Shown here: positions 41,127-49,216 of the stretch, one piece after another
How positions within the stretch are numbered: position 1 is the stretch's first letter
How the letters are laid out: each line of letters begins with the position of its first letter
Source: Paraburkholderia phosphatilytica
GTDB lineage: Bacteria; Pseudomonadota; Gammaproteobacteria; Burkholderiales; Burkholderiaceae
DNA: 53,365 nt
NCBI RefSeq assembly: GCF_003443895.1
Contig: NZ_QQOA01000046.1
Coordinates: 1 to 53,365 of the forward strand
Direction of reading: 5' to 3'
Translations under genes and position numbers: made by a program
Notes under the pieces: model-generated
Told to the model about the DNA's origin: nothing
Seen by the model: the letters and a program-made list of their open reading frames with translations, nothing else
The model's database searches: none

Positions 41127-41325
41127 AAGGGGCGACAGCAAGAACGGCAGCCCGCGATCTGCCTAAGCGCGCCTAAGCTTGCCTAAGCGGCGCCGTCGGT
41201 CCAGCTAGCGTAAAACCGCTTCAAAACTGTTGTAAGCAGGCCATTGTGTCGCTAGCGCACGATCGCCTGTTCGGCGCAATGCCAGTACAATACGGGTTGC
41301 TACTTAACTGAAAACCCGAACGCAC

Positions 41326-41478
41326 GTGAATACCCCCTCCTCGCCCGTCCACACGCCCTTCGATACATTCCAGCGAATTCAACGCCAGCTCGCCGCCGCA
41401 GCACGGTGGATGCTCGAGTTGCACGACGACATCCACGATCTTAAGGCGGATGTCGAACGTCGTTCAGTCTTGCGCTAA
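41326..41478 (+). CDS. Possible 50-residue hypothetical protein
   Basis: A GTG-started frame encodes 50 residues with a Pro/Ser-rich start and an amphipathic helical segment (FQRIQRQLAAAARWMLELHD) ending in LKADVERRSVLR. Codon use is like neighbouring genes, but no Shine-Dalgarno sequence is visible. It lies between tctA and the convergent tctC, in an otherwise empty 530-bp gap. Not recognised; may be a chance frame. Confidence 0.35.
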   Translation: MNTPSSPVHTPFDTFQRIQRQLAAAARWMLELHDDIHDLKADVERRSVLR

Positions 41479-41536
41479 CGCAGGCAGGCAGCGCCGCCGC
41501 GTTCGCAACGCGGCATCAAAGATCGGTCGATGAAAT

Positions 41537-41568
41537 AAAAAACCCGCCAGGACATTGCATCCGGCGGG
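41537..41568 (-). terminator. Rho-independent terminator of the leftward operon
   Basis: Reading leftward, CCCGCC (complement of 41563-41568) pairs with GGCGGG (complement of 41543-41548) across a 14-nt loop and is followed directly by six T residues (41542-41537). It lies about 90 bp after the tctC stop and should end the long dctA-to-tctC transcript. Confidence 0.75.
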
Positions 41569-41655
41569 CTTAACAAAAGCGAAAGTCGACGATCAGAAGG
41601 TCAAACCGGTATTTTTTATATCATGCCAGCCAGTTGGCTCCGCTAGCCTTGCAGC

Positions 41656-42651
41656 TCAATTTGCACTGATGTGACTGGTGCTGACGACCTTTTGCCATTT
41701 CGCCGATTCCGTCGTTATCCTGCTCTGAAGCTGCTGCGGCGTATCGCCCACCGGGTCCATACCGAGCACCGCCAGGTGTTGGCGCGTGTCCGGTTGCGAC
41801 AGCACCTTGACGGTGTCCTGCTGGATCTTGCTGATGACGTTCGCGGGCGTACCGGCCGGCGCCACGAGCGCGAACCAGCCCGTCACGTTGAAACCGGGCA
41901 GCCCGGCTTCACTCACGGTGGGAATGTCGGGCCACGCGTTCGAGCGATGGTCCCCGGTCACAGCGAGCACCTTGATCGTCTTGCCCTTCATGAAGGGCAT
42001 CGCCGCGGCGATATTGGGCAACACAACCTGTACGCGGTCCGCCATCAGGTCATTCAGCGCAAGCACTTCGCCCTTGTACGGCACGTGAACCATCGGAATA
42101 CCCGCGGCGCCCGCGAACGCTTCGTCGGCCATGTGAACCTGACTGCCGATGCCGGCGGAGCCGAAGTTCAGCTTCGGATGCTGCGTCTTCCCGTATTCGA
42201 TCAGCTGCTTGAGGTTCGAGATGGGCAGCGATGGCGCAACCGCAACGACCATCGGATTACTCGCGACCGTCGTGATGTCGCTAAAGTCTTTGTCCGAGTA
42301 AGGCAGCTTTTTATAAATGAACTGGTTCACCGTCAACATGCTTCCCGAAGCCAGCATCAACGTATAACCGTCGGGTGCAGACTTCGCCTCGACCTCCGCG
42401 CCGATCATGCCACCCGCGCCAGGACGATTGTCGATCACCACGGACTGCTTCCATAGCGTCCCCAGTCCCTGGCCAAGCGCGCGGGCCAGCACATCGGTCG
42501 AACCACCCGCCGTGAAGGGAACGATGATCCGGACGGGCTGGGCAGGCCACGCGTCCTCTGCGCGAGCGATCGACTGCATCTGCAGAACGGCGGTCAATGC
42601 GGCAGCGAGCGCGAGCCCGTGCCTTAGCGTGCGAACGAAACTGGGGGGCAT
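41656..42651 (-). CDS. TctC/Bug-family periplasmic receptor
   Basis: 331 residues. A signal peptide (LRHGLALAAALTAVLQMQSI, cleavage near ARA-ED) is followed by the Bug/TctC pattern: WPAQPVRIIVPFTAGGSTDV, VVIDNRPGAGGMIGAEVEAK, DGYTLMLASGSMLTVNQFIY, and LPGFNVTGWFALVAPAGTP. Such receptors bind carboxylates and deliver them to TctAB. It is the last gene of the operon carrying the SDH-like complex and hydratase, 98 bp after the flavoprotein gene, with AAAGGAG at 9 nt before the ATG, and it converges on tctBA. The operon position suggests its ligand is the substrate of those enzymes. Confidence 0.92.
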   Translation of the reverse strand: MPPSFVRTLRHGLALAAALTAVLQMQSIARAEDAWPAQPVRIIVPFTAGGSTDVLARALGQGLGTLWKQSVVIDNRPGAGGMIGAEVEAKSAPDGYTLMLASGSMLTVNQFIYKKLPYSDKDFSDITTVASNPMVVAVAPSLPISNLKQLIEYGKTQHPKLNFGSAGIGSQVHMADEAFAGAAGIPMVHVPYKGEVLALNDLMADRVQVVLPNIAAAMPFMKGKTIKVLAVTGDHRSNAWPDIPTVSEAGLPGFNVTGWFALVAPAGTPANVISKIQQDTVKVLSQPDTRQHLAVLGMDPVGDTPQQLQSRITTESAKWQKVVSTSHISAN

Positions 42652-42749
42652 TGCGATGTCTCCTTTCTAGATAATGTGGACCAGCACCGGCTCGATTCGA
42701 GCTGAACAGGAAGCGGGTTTTCAGCAATGCGCCTGTAACGCGGCACGCT

Positions 42750-44480
42750 TCATTCCGTCAACTGCTCACATAGAATCGTCTCTCCCGGGCGTACCCGGGT
42801 GAATGTCACAGCTTCCTGCCTGATCTCGACGCCATCCTCGCGTTTCCGGATCGTCGTGTAAGCGGACATCTCCAGATCTCCAGCCTCAGGAAAATCTTCG
42901 CGGAAATGCGCGCCCCGCGAATTCTCGCGGGAGATCGCCGCCTCGGTAATGATCTGGCTGACTGAAATCAGGTTCTTCAGGTTCAGCCAGTCGTGCCATT
43001 GCGCGTTGAATGCGCGGTCGCCATCCACAACGCCGGTCAGCATCAACCGTCCATGCAGTTCGCCCAGGGTCTTCCGCGCGCGCAAGAGTCCATCGCGGTC
43101 GCGAATGATGCCCACATGCGTCCACATGCATTCGTAGAGCGACTCCCGAATGTCTTCGAGGCCTGTTCCGTTTCTGGAAAACGGGGCTTCAGCCTCCTTG
43201 ATCGCGACTTCGATGGCACGCGAATCGGGTTCCCGGTACTGACCTTGCGCTTTCACCCACGTCGCCATGCTGTCGCCCGCAATTCCACCGAATACCGTGG
43301 AATTCGCGACGCCGTTGCCGCCCAGGCGGTTCGCGCCGTGCACGCCGCCGGTGTCCTCGCCGGCGGCAAAGAGGCCGTTCAACTCGGTGCGGCAGTCGGT
43401 GCTGAACGAGACGCCGCCCATCATGTAATGCGCAGTCGGCACCACTTCGACGAGTCCGCCCGCGAGATCGAACCCGCAATCCGAGCAACGTTCCACCATG
43501 CCTTTGAACTGCTTTCGAACCTTGTCCGGGCCAAGGTGGCTCATCTGGATATACACCCCGCCATTAGGCGACGTTCGCCCCGCGCGCATTTCGGCATAGA
43601 TGCCGCGCGATACGATGTCGCGCGTCGCACGCTCGCCGCGCGTGTCATAGGTATCCATGAATCGCTGTTTCGCGCCGTTCAACAAGTGCCCACCCGCACC
43701 GCGCAGTCCTTCTTCAAGCACGGTGCCGGTCATACGCGTGTGAGTTCCGGCAAGCAGCCCGGTAGGATGAAACTGCACCATCTCCATGTCGCGAAGCGTG
43801 AGCCCCGCGCGCAGCGCCATCGCAAGTCCGTCGCAGCTCTTGTCTCCGGACGGCGTGTGGAACTTGTACATCGTCGGGCCGCCTCCCGTTGCGAGCAGGA
43901 CCGCCCTCGCCTGGACGAACACGAACCGGCCGGTCCGCATGTCGATCATCAACACCCCGGCGATGTGCCTGCCGTCGGCGGACTTGATCAACTCGATGGC
44001 CCGGTGTTCTTCGAGGCGCTGGATACCACGGCTCCACACCTGCTCGGCCAGCCGGTTGATGATCTCGATGCCGGTCAGGTCGCCTTTGTGAACGGTCCGG
44101 TCGAACGTCTGGCCCGCGAACGCCTTCTGATGAATCGATCCATCCGGATTGCGGTCGAAAAAACAGCCAAGCTCGTTTTCAAGCTCGCGCACGCGCTCGA
44201 CAGCCGTACTTACCAGCGCCCACGCGAGGTCCTGGTTGGACAACCATTTGCTGCCTTCGATGGTGTCCATGAAGTGACGTTCGACCGAATCGCCTGGCGC
44301 CAGCGCGACGTTATAGCCGCCTTGAACCATGCGTGTGCAACCGCATTTCCCGAGCAGCCCCTTCACCGCAATAGTGATCGAAAGATCTGGAGCCTGCCTG
44401 TGCGCATGAAGCGCGGCAAAGAGACCGGCGCCGCCCGATCCCAGAATCAGGATATCCGTCTTGATGTGCTCGATATTCAT
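42750..44480 (-). CDS. SdhA/FrdA-like flavoprotein subunit with Cys at the covalent-FAD position
   Basis: 576 residues. DILILGSGGAGLFAALHAHR binds the FAD dinucleotide. Active-site blocks of the family are present: DMEMVQFHPTGLLAGTHTRM, VLEEGLRGAGGHLLN, VPTAHYMMGGVSFSTDC, GVHGANRLGGNGVANSTVFG and SRENSRGAHFREDFP. The flavin-linking block, normally S-H-T-V-A-A-x-G-G, reads G-C-T-R-M-V-Q-G-G, so the histidine that carries covalent FAD is Cys46. That predicts non-covalent (or S-linked) flavin and a lower potential, hence a reductase or an enzyme for a substituted succinate. It overlaps the hydratase beta gene by 4 bp (ATGA); the B, C and D subunits are upstream of the hydratase genes. Confidence 0.88.
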   Translation of the reverse strand: MNIEHIKTDILILGSGGAGLFAALHAHRQAPDLSITIAVKGLLGKCGCTRMVQGGYNVALAPGDSVERHFMDTIEGSKWLSNQDLAWALVSTAVERVRELENELGCFFDRNPDGSIHQKAFAGQTFDRTVHKGDLTGIEIINRLAEQVWSRGIQRLEEHRAIELIKSADGRHIAGVLMIDMRTGRFVFVQARAVLLATGGGPTMYKFHTPSGDKSCDGLAMALRAGLTLRDMEMVQFHPTGLLAGTHTRMTGTVLEEGLRGAGGHLLNGAKQRFMDTYDTRGERATRDIVSRGIYAEMRAGRTSPNGGVYIQMSHLGPDKVRKQFKGMVERCSDCGFDLAGGLVEVVPTAHYMMGGVSFSTDCRTELNGLFAAGEDTGGVHGANRLGGNGVANSTVFGGIAGDSMATWVKAQGQYREPDSRAIEVAIKEAEAPFSRNGTGLEDIRESLYECMWTHVGIIRDRDGLLRARKTLGELHGRLMLTGVVDGDRAFNAQWHDWLNLKNLISVSQIITEAAISRENSRGAHFREDFPEAGDLEMSAYTTIRKREDGVEIRQEAVTFTRVRPGETILCEQLTE

Positions 44481-45091
44481 TTTGTCGGTACTCCGAGGCT
44501 TTCGAGCACTTCAGCGCGTCGCGCGGCGGTGTCGCCCCTGACTTCGTCATACAGGCTGCCACCGTGGCTGTCCATCGCCACGAGCAACGGACCGAAGCCT
44601 TTGATCCTGAACTTCCAGAGCGACTCTGGATTGAGATCGTCGAGATCGACGGCCTCGATCTTCTCGATCCACGTCGTTTCGAGCGCGGCCGTCCCGCCGA
44701 TGATCGCCAGGTAGACACCGCCCAGATCCTGGAACGCCGACTTCGATCCTTCGCGCAGACCGCCTTTTCCCACGATCATGCGCACGCCGTACTGCTCCAT
44801 CAGTGGGCGCGTGAAGCGCTCCATGCGGTCGGACGTGGTCGTGCCGATGCAGACGGGTTGATACCCGGCCGGGTAGGCGTCGCTCGGCGCGACCTTACGC
44901 ACGTTCGGCGCCGTGTGAATGACCGCGTGTCCGCGAAGATCGAATTCCGTGGCGCGCCCTTTGTCGAACATATGGATCTGCGTCGCATCGCGGATGCCGA
45001 ACAGCGTGTGATGCAAGGTCACCGTATCGTTGACTCGCAGCTTGCGGATCTGCGACTCGTCGACGGGCGTATGGAGGTCGTAGTGAGCCAT
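44477..45091 (-). CDS. Class I fumarase/L-tartrate dehydratase-type beta subunit
   Basis: 204 residues. The C-terminal domain of class I hydro-lyases: MAHYDLHTPVDESQIRKLRV, MFDKGRATEFDLRGHAVIHT, PVCIGTTTSDRMERFTRPLM, GKGGLREGSKSAFQDLGGVY and KFRIKGFGPLLVAMDSHGGS. With the alpha subunit it forms an iron-sulfur hydro-lyase that adds or removes water on fumarate, mesaconate or L-tartrate. The start at 45091 is 1 nt after the alpha stop and its end overlaps the flavoprotein gene, so three genes are translated as a chain. The substrate cannot be read from sequence; pairing with the SDH-like complex favours fumarate or a substituted fumarate. Confidence 0.9.
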   Translation of the reverse strand: MAHYDLHTPVDESQIRKLRVNDTVTLHHTLFGIRDATQIHMFDKGRATEFDLRGHAVIHTAPNVRKVAPSDAYPAGYQPVCIGTTTSDRMERFTRPLMEQYGVRMIVGKGGLREGSKSAFQDLGGVYLAIIGGTAALETTWIEKIEAVDLDDLNPESLWKFRIKGFGPLLVAMDSHGGSLYDEVRGDTAARRAEVLESLGVPTK

Positions 45092-45092
45092 T

Positions 45093-45968
45093 TCAGAATC
45101 CGTAAGTGAGACCATCGGTGGTAAGCCGCGCCTTCGCACGCCTTGCGGAATGGCATTGCATGTTGACCGCAATGGGATTCATCGTGATGTGCGTCGACGC
45201 CAGTTCGATATGCACCGCAAACGCCGTACTATCGCCCCCGAGACCCTGCGGGCCGACACCGAGACGGTTCACTGCCTCGGTCAGTTCGCGTTCGAGGGCG
45301 GCGCCCTCGGGGTCCGCGCAAGCGGTGCCAAGCGCGCGCGTCGCGGCACGCTTGGCTAGCGCAACGGACAGATCGGACGTACCGCCAAGGCCGACGCCCA
45401 CGATAGTCGGCGGACACGTCTTGCCGCCGGCAGCGATCACACAGTCGACGACGAACATCTTGATCGCGTCGATGCCTTCGGCCGGCACGGCCATCTTCAG
45501 AAACGAATTGTTTTCCGACCCGCTTCCTTTCGGCACCATCTCGATGGTCGCGGTCTCGTTCTCGTCCGTGAAGTCGACGTGAATGACGGGAACCTCGATG
45601 CCGCACGACGTGTGATTGTTCTTGCGTGTCAGCGGATGCACGACCGACGAACGCAGCGGGTGCTCCCGCGTCGCGCGCTCGCATCCTTTGCGGATGGCCG
45701 CCTTCAGTTCAAATCCGTCGAACTCGACATTCCGGCCCAGCGCAACGCTGTAAATGGGGATGCCAGTATCCTGGCAAAGCAGGTTCTCCGTATCCTCGGC
45801 CACGCGGATATTGGTCCGCATCGTCTCGAGAACCCGCTGTGCGACCGGCGACGTCTCGCCGGCGGAAAGTCTCTCGATGCCAGCTTTCACGTCGGGCGGC
45901 AGCAACTTGAGGGCGCGGATATACAGCTCTTTCGAGGCTTCCTCGACGACGTCAAGGTCAAGTTTCAT
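45093..45968 (-). CDS. Class I fumarase/L-tartrate dehydratase-type alpha subunit
   Basis: 291 residues. The iron-sulfur cluster cysteines are visible in LLCQDTGIPIYSVALG, AAGGKTCPPTIVGVGLGGTS and VNMQCHSARRAKARL; other hallmarks are EMVPKGSGSENNSFLKMAVP and NRLGVGPQGLGGDS. It carries the [4Fe-4S] cluster that binds the substrate hydroxyl. Class I heterodimeric fumarases, L-tartrate dehydratases (TtdAB) and mesaconases share this architecture. The ATG at 45968 gives the usual N-terminus (MKLDLDVVEEASKEL); longer frames read back into sdhD. It is embedded between subunits of an SDH-like complex, so it probably hydrates that complex's product. Confidence 0.92.
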   Translation of the reverse strand: MKLDLDVVEEASKELYIRALKLLPPDVKAGIERLSAGETSPVAQRVLETMRTNIRVAEDTENLLCQDTGIPIYSVALGRNVEFDGFELKAAIRKGCERATREHPLRSSVVHPLTRKNNHTSCGIEVPVIHVDFTDENETATIEMVPKGSGSENNSFLKMAVPAEGIDAIKMFVVDCVIAAGGKTCPPTIVGVGLGGTSDLSVALAKRAATRALGTACADPEGAALERELTEAVNRLGVGPQGLGGDSTAFAVHIELASTHITMNPIAVNMQCHSARRAKARLTTDGLTYGF

Positions 45969-46039
45969 CGCTGTCTCTTCGGTATTCGTCAAACAGATGG
46001 TGGGGGGTTTAGCGCAGTGCGGATGCTCGCGAAACGGCG

Positions 46040-46393
46040 CTAATGGATCAGCGCGAGCAGGAACGCGAGACCCGTACAGGTGCTCGCTCCTAAACCGAAG
46101 GCGAGCCAGTCCTTCCTCAATCCTGCCCATGGCAGAAATTCGATCAGCAACAGGCGAATGCCGCCCATCATGTGAAGCGAGAGCAGAACCACCAGCCCCC
46201 ACTCGCCAAACTTGAACAGCGGTTGATCGGTCGCGCGCAGAAAGCCGTCGAGCGACGCCTCTCCCGTAATGGCGTGACCGAGTGCCCAGAAATGAACCGG
46301 CAGGAACAAGGCCAACGCCAGGCCTGAAAGACGGTGCACGAGAAAGGCCCACCACGCGGGGTGCGTGCGAGCGCGATAATCGTTCTTTCTCAT
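46040..46393 (-). CDS. SdhD/FrdD-like membrane anchor subunit
   Basis: 117 residues with three membrane spans. HPAWWAFLVHRLSGLALALF then LPVHFWALGHAITG, WGLVVLLSLHMMGGIRLLLI and WLAFGLGASTCTGLAFLLAL. His in VHRLSG and in LLSLHMMGG are candidate heme or quinone-site ligands, as in the cytochrome b anchors. The ATG overlaps the preceding anchor gene's stop by one base (TGATG). It would anchor the A/B subunits in the inner membrane and pass electrons to or from quinone. Spacing to the hydratase alpha gene is 71 bp. Confidence 0.8.
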   Translation of the reverse strand: MRKNDYRARTHPAWWAFLVHRLSGLALALFLPVHFWALGHAITGEASLDGFLRATDQPLFKFGEWGLVVLLSLHMMGGIRLLLIEFLPWAGLRKDWLAFGLGASTCTGLAFLLALIH

Positions 46394-46740
46394 CACGACA
46401 CGACTCCATAAACAGCACGCAGCCCCATCAGCGCGAGGCCGGCTGAAAAGACCAGACAGATGGCCTGCGCGAACTTTCCGCGCCAGTGCAACCATTCCTC
46501 CGCGATTCTCAGCAGACCGATAGGCACGTGTATCGCGCACGAAATCACGAACACGGAATAGAAGGCGCCAAACAGCAGATTTCCGCGCGTGCGGCCGAGA
46601 ATGGCCGCTGCGCTCAAGCCGCTATGGACCGCGTAGATGATGACGCCGAGATGGACGAACACACAGAGCGCGAGTGCGGTTGCACTCATACGCTGCCAGT
46701 ACCAGAGACGAGCCTGGGTGCGAAGAGACATGCCATGCAT
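46393..46740 (-). CDS. SdhC/FrdC-like membrane anchor subunit
   Basis: 115 residues with three membrane spans: RMSATALALCVFVHLGVIIY, LLFGAFYSVFVISCAIHVPI and FAQAICLVFSAGLALMGLRA. His in FVHLG and AIHVP are candidate heme ligands. Size and topology fit the small anchors of succinate dehydrogenase/fumarate reductase complexes. The start overlaps the sdhB-like stop as TGATG and the end overlaps the next gene likewise, so B, C and D are tightly coupled. A long in-frame extension upstream lies within the B gene and is rejected. Confidence 0.8.
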   Translation of the reverse strand: MHGMSLRTQARLWYWQRMSATALALCVFVHLGVIIYAVHSGLSAAAILGRTRGNLLFGAFYSVFVISCAIHVPIGLLRIAEEWLHWRGKFAQAICLVFSAGLALMGLRAVYGVVS

Positions 46741-47456
46741 CACAGGTCTCCTTCGCGTGCAGCCTTCATCGTCATCCGTTTGAGGCCGGCAATGCCCGCG
46801 GTCGGTGAAAGATGTTTGGGGCAACGCTCCGTACAGGTCGCCTGTGTATGACACGAGTGACAGCCCGCATCACCAGCCACAGCTCGCAGACGTTCGATCG
46901 TTTGCGTGTCGCGTTCGTCGTTGACGAGCGTCCACGCCCGGTTCAGCGCAGCCGGGCCCAGATAGTCCGGACGCCAGGTCACCACATCGCAGGATGAATA
47001 GCAGACGCCGCAACCGATACACTCGACCCCCGCGTCCGCCGCCTTTCTCGGCGCGCTCTCGGGACTGACTCTCGCGAAATCGTCGTGGCGCGTAAGGCTT
47101 CCGGAAAACTGCCCCTTTGCGCGGCTCCACTTGTCGAAAAAGTCGCTCATGTCGGTCACGAGATCCTTGATGACCGGAAGGTTCGACAGCGGTGCGATCT
47201 CCAGTTCGTCGTTTACCGCGACTTTCGAAACGTGTGTGCGGCACGTCCACCGCGCCCGGCCGTTGACGTTCATGGCGCACGATCCGCACATGCCCACGCG
47301 GCACGCGAACCGGTATGCAAGGTCGGGCTGCAGTTTGCGCTGGATGAACGTCACGACGTCCAGCACCGTCTGACTCTCATGACGCGGCACATCATAGGTG
47401 ACGAGCCCCCGGATAGTGCTTCTCCAGACTTTTACTCGAAGTTTCTCGGTATTCAC
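46740..47456 (-). CDS. SdhB/FrdB-like iron-sulfur subunit
   Basis: 238 residues, typical. Cluster motifs in order: [2Fe-2S] in CRVGMCGSCAMNVNGRARWT, [4Fe-4S] in ECIGCGVCYSSCDV, and [3Fe-4S]/[4Fe-4S] in CHTQATCTERCPKHLSP. It relays electrons between flavoprotein and the membrane anchors. The GTG at 47456 was chosen because AGAGG lies 5 nt upstream and the encoded N-terminus (VNTEKLRVKVWR) is family-like. It is the first gene of the complex, downstream of the dicarboxylate symporter gene. The order B-C-D-hydratase-A is unlike the housekeeping sdhCDAB. Confidence 0.92.
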   Translation of the reverse strand: MNTEKLRVKVWRSTIRGLVTYDVPRHESQTVLDVVTFIQRKLQPDLAYRFACRVGMCGSCAMNVNGRARWTCRTHVSKVAVNDELEIAPLSNLPVIKDLVTDMSDFFDKWSRAKGQFSGSLTRHDDFARVSPESAPRKAADAGVECIGCGVCYSSCDVVTWRPDYLGPAALNRAWTLVNDERDTQTIERLRAVAGDAGCHSCHTQATCTERCPKHLSPTAGIAGLKRMTMKAAREGDL

Positions 47457-47571
47457 GATGCCTCTCGGAAAGCTGCTGACGCAGTACGATTGAACGGGTT
47501 TCGTGTATCGATTGTTCAGCAATTCTTCGTGAAGAAAAATCGAATAATTCTGGCGTTCAGGCAAAGGTTTT

Positions 47572-48846
47572 CTATGCCTCGCCGCTCACTCGACGAAGCT
47601 TCAGCACCGCGGCCATCTGAACGTTGTCGCGCTCCTTTTCGAGCCCGGACACAACCAGCGTAGCAACCGCGTTCCCGATCATGTTGGTGACGGCCCGCAC
47701 TTCCGAAATGAAGCGATCCACACCGAGAATGAGCGCGGCGCCTTCGATGGGAATCTGTTTGAACGCCGTGAGCGTGGCGAGCAACGTGACGAAGCCTGCA
47801 CCCGACACGCCAGCTGCGCCTTTCGAACTGATCATCGAGAGAACCATCAGCCCGATCTGATCTCCCCAGGACAGCGGAACGTTGTAGGCCTGAGCGATGA
47901 ACAACGCGCAGATCACCTGGGCCACACAGGTTCCGTCGAGATTGAACGAATAGCCCATCGGCATCACGATACCGACGACCTGCTTCGGACACCCCATGCC
48001 CTCGAGCTTCCGGATCAGCTGCGGAAACACCGATTCGGACGATGTCGTGGCAAGGACGAGAAGAATTTCTCCCTTCAAATGATTCAGCAATCGAAGCAGA
48101 CTGAAACCGCTCATCCGGCAGATGGTGCCCAGCACGACCACGAGGAAGAAAATCGTGGCGACATAGATCGTGATGAGCAGCATGCCGAGCGAGTTCAATG
48201 CGGACAACCCGTATTTCCCGACTGCGAAGCCCATCGCGCCCAACGCGCCGAGCGGTGCAAGCTTCATGATGAAACCGACGATCTTGAAGAGCACCTCCGA
48301 CACCGACTCGAAGAACGTCAGGACCGGCTGCCCTTTGTCTCCGATGTAGGACAGTCCCACCGCGAACAGGCAGGCGATCACGACGATCTGAAGCATGTCA
48401 CCCGAAGCAAACGGACTCAGGAAGCTCGACGGAATGATGTTGAGCAAAAAGCCCGTCAGGCCGCCGCCGTGATGCACTTCCGTCTGATATTGCGCCAGCA
48501 CATGAACGTCGGCCGTGCCCGGCTGGATGTTCATTCCTACGCCGGGCCCGATCAGGTTCACCATCAACATGCCGATGAACAGCGCCAGCGTGGTCAACAC
48601 CTCGAAATAGATGATGGTCTTTCCGGCGATCCGGCCCAGGGTGCGCATTTCACCGATCTGCGACGCGCCACATACGATCGTGGTGAAGATCAACGGCGGC
48701 GTGATCATCTTGATCAGACGGATGAACGCGTCGGACAGCGGCTTCAAGGACTGGGCGAACGTTGGGAAGAAATGACCGACGGCGATCCCGATCACGATGG
48801 CGATCAGAACCTGGACATAGATGTGCTTGCAGATGCGACGCAACAT
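47572..48846 (-). CDS. Dicarboxylate:cation symporter (DctA/DAACS family)
   Basis: 424 residues with about eight spans and two re-entrant loops. Family hallmarks: LVLATTSSESVFPQLIRKLE, MPMGYSFNLDGTCVAQVIC, ISSKGAAGVSGAGFVTLLAT and LGVDRFISEVRAVTNMIGN. DctA relatives import succinate, fumarate, malate or aspartate with Na+ or H+. It is the first gene of the operon that carries the SDH-like complex, the hydratase and TctC, which implies an imported C4-type acid as substrate; AAGGAG lies before the ATG. Upstream on the same strand are a decayed suyA-like frame and tauE. Confidence 0.92.
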   Translation of the reverse strand: MLRRICKHIYVQVLIAIVIGIAVGHFFPTFAQSLKPLSDAFIRLIKMITPPLIFTTIVCGASQIGEMRTLGRIAGKTIIYFEVLTTLALFIGMLMVNLIGPGVGMNIQPGTADVHVLAQYQTEVHHGGGLTGFLLNIIPSSFLSPFASGDMLQIVVIACLFAVGLSYIGDKGQPVLTFFESVSEVLFKIVGFIMKLAPLGALGAMGFAVGKYGLSALNSLGMLLITIYVATIFFLVVVLGTICRMSGFSLLRLLNHLKGEILLVLATTSSESVFPQLIRKLEGMGCPKQVVGIVMPMGYSFNLDGTCVAQVICALFIAQAYNVPLSWGDQIGLMVLSMISSKGAAGVSGAGFVTLLATLTAFKQIPIEGAALILGVDRFISEVRAVTNMIGNAVATLVVSGLEKERDNVQMAAVLKLRRVSGEA

Positions 48847-48914
48847 GGTGTCTCCTTGATCTCACCTCGTATCGCGCAGACGCGATTCCAGTGAGAAAAA
48901 TGCCGGGCCACACG

Positions 48915-49142
48915 GACCCTTGCACTTTGACCAGTTGTGGCAACAGCGTGGAGATCGCCTCTGCCGGGCGAATGCTTCCAGGCCGTCTTATACGGTGAAG
49001 CGGGCTGACCGATCGCAATCAGCTTCGAATGCGATCGAGCGCTTTGACCAGTACCCGATCAACACCTCGCCTCGACGTTGCGAATCGCCACCACAGCAAC
49101 ACCAACCGTCTCTTCGCGTTCATGCAATACGGCGTGAATCAT
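48915..49142 (-). pseudogene. Possible decayed SuyA-like (UxaA small subunit) remnant
   Basis: An ATG with a perfect AAGGAG at 7 nt opens a SAF-domain-like start (MIHAVLHEREETVGVAVVAI) that stops at TGA (49059-49061). Downstream, pieces matching the rest of the small subunit of UxaA-family lyases appear in shifting frames: VLVKALDRI in one frame, then HSKLIAIG and LHAVATTGQSAR in the original frame, in the order expected for the ALDxIPxGHKxAL and GxHVHxHNxxS blocks. I read it as a suyA-like gene broken by frameshifts and stops. It sits between tauE and the symporter gene. Similarity is by eye and needs profile confirmation. Confidence 0.4.
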
Positions 49143-49216
49143 CGTCTACTCCTTGTTCAGGTTGAACTGGGCGTGAGCCGGCTGGCGCCAGCGCCACGCG
49201 CAAGTGTCGAGATGGC

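Noticed and set aside
45969..46418. Long N-terminal extension of the hydratase alpha gene
   Set aside because: It is antisense-free but lies within the sdhD-like gene in another frame and lacks similarity; ATG 45968 gives the family N-terminus.
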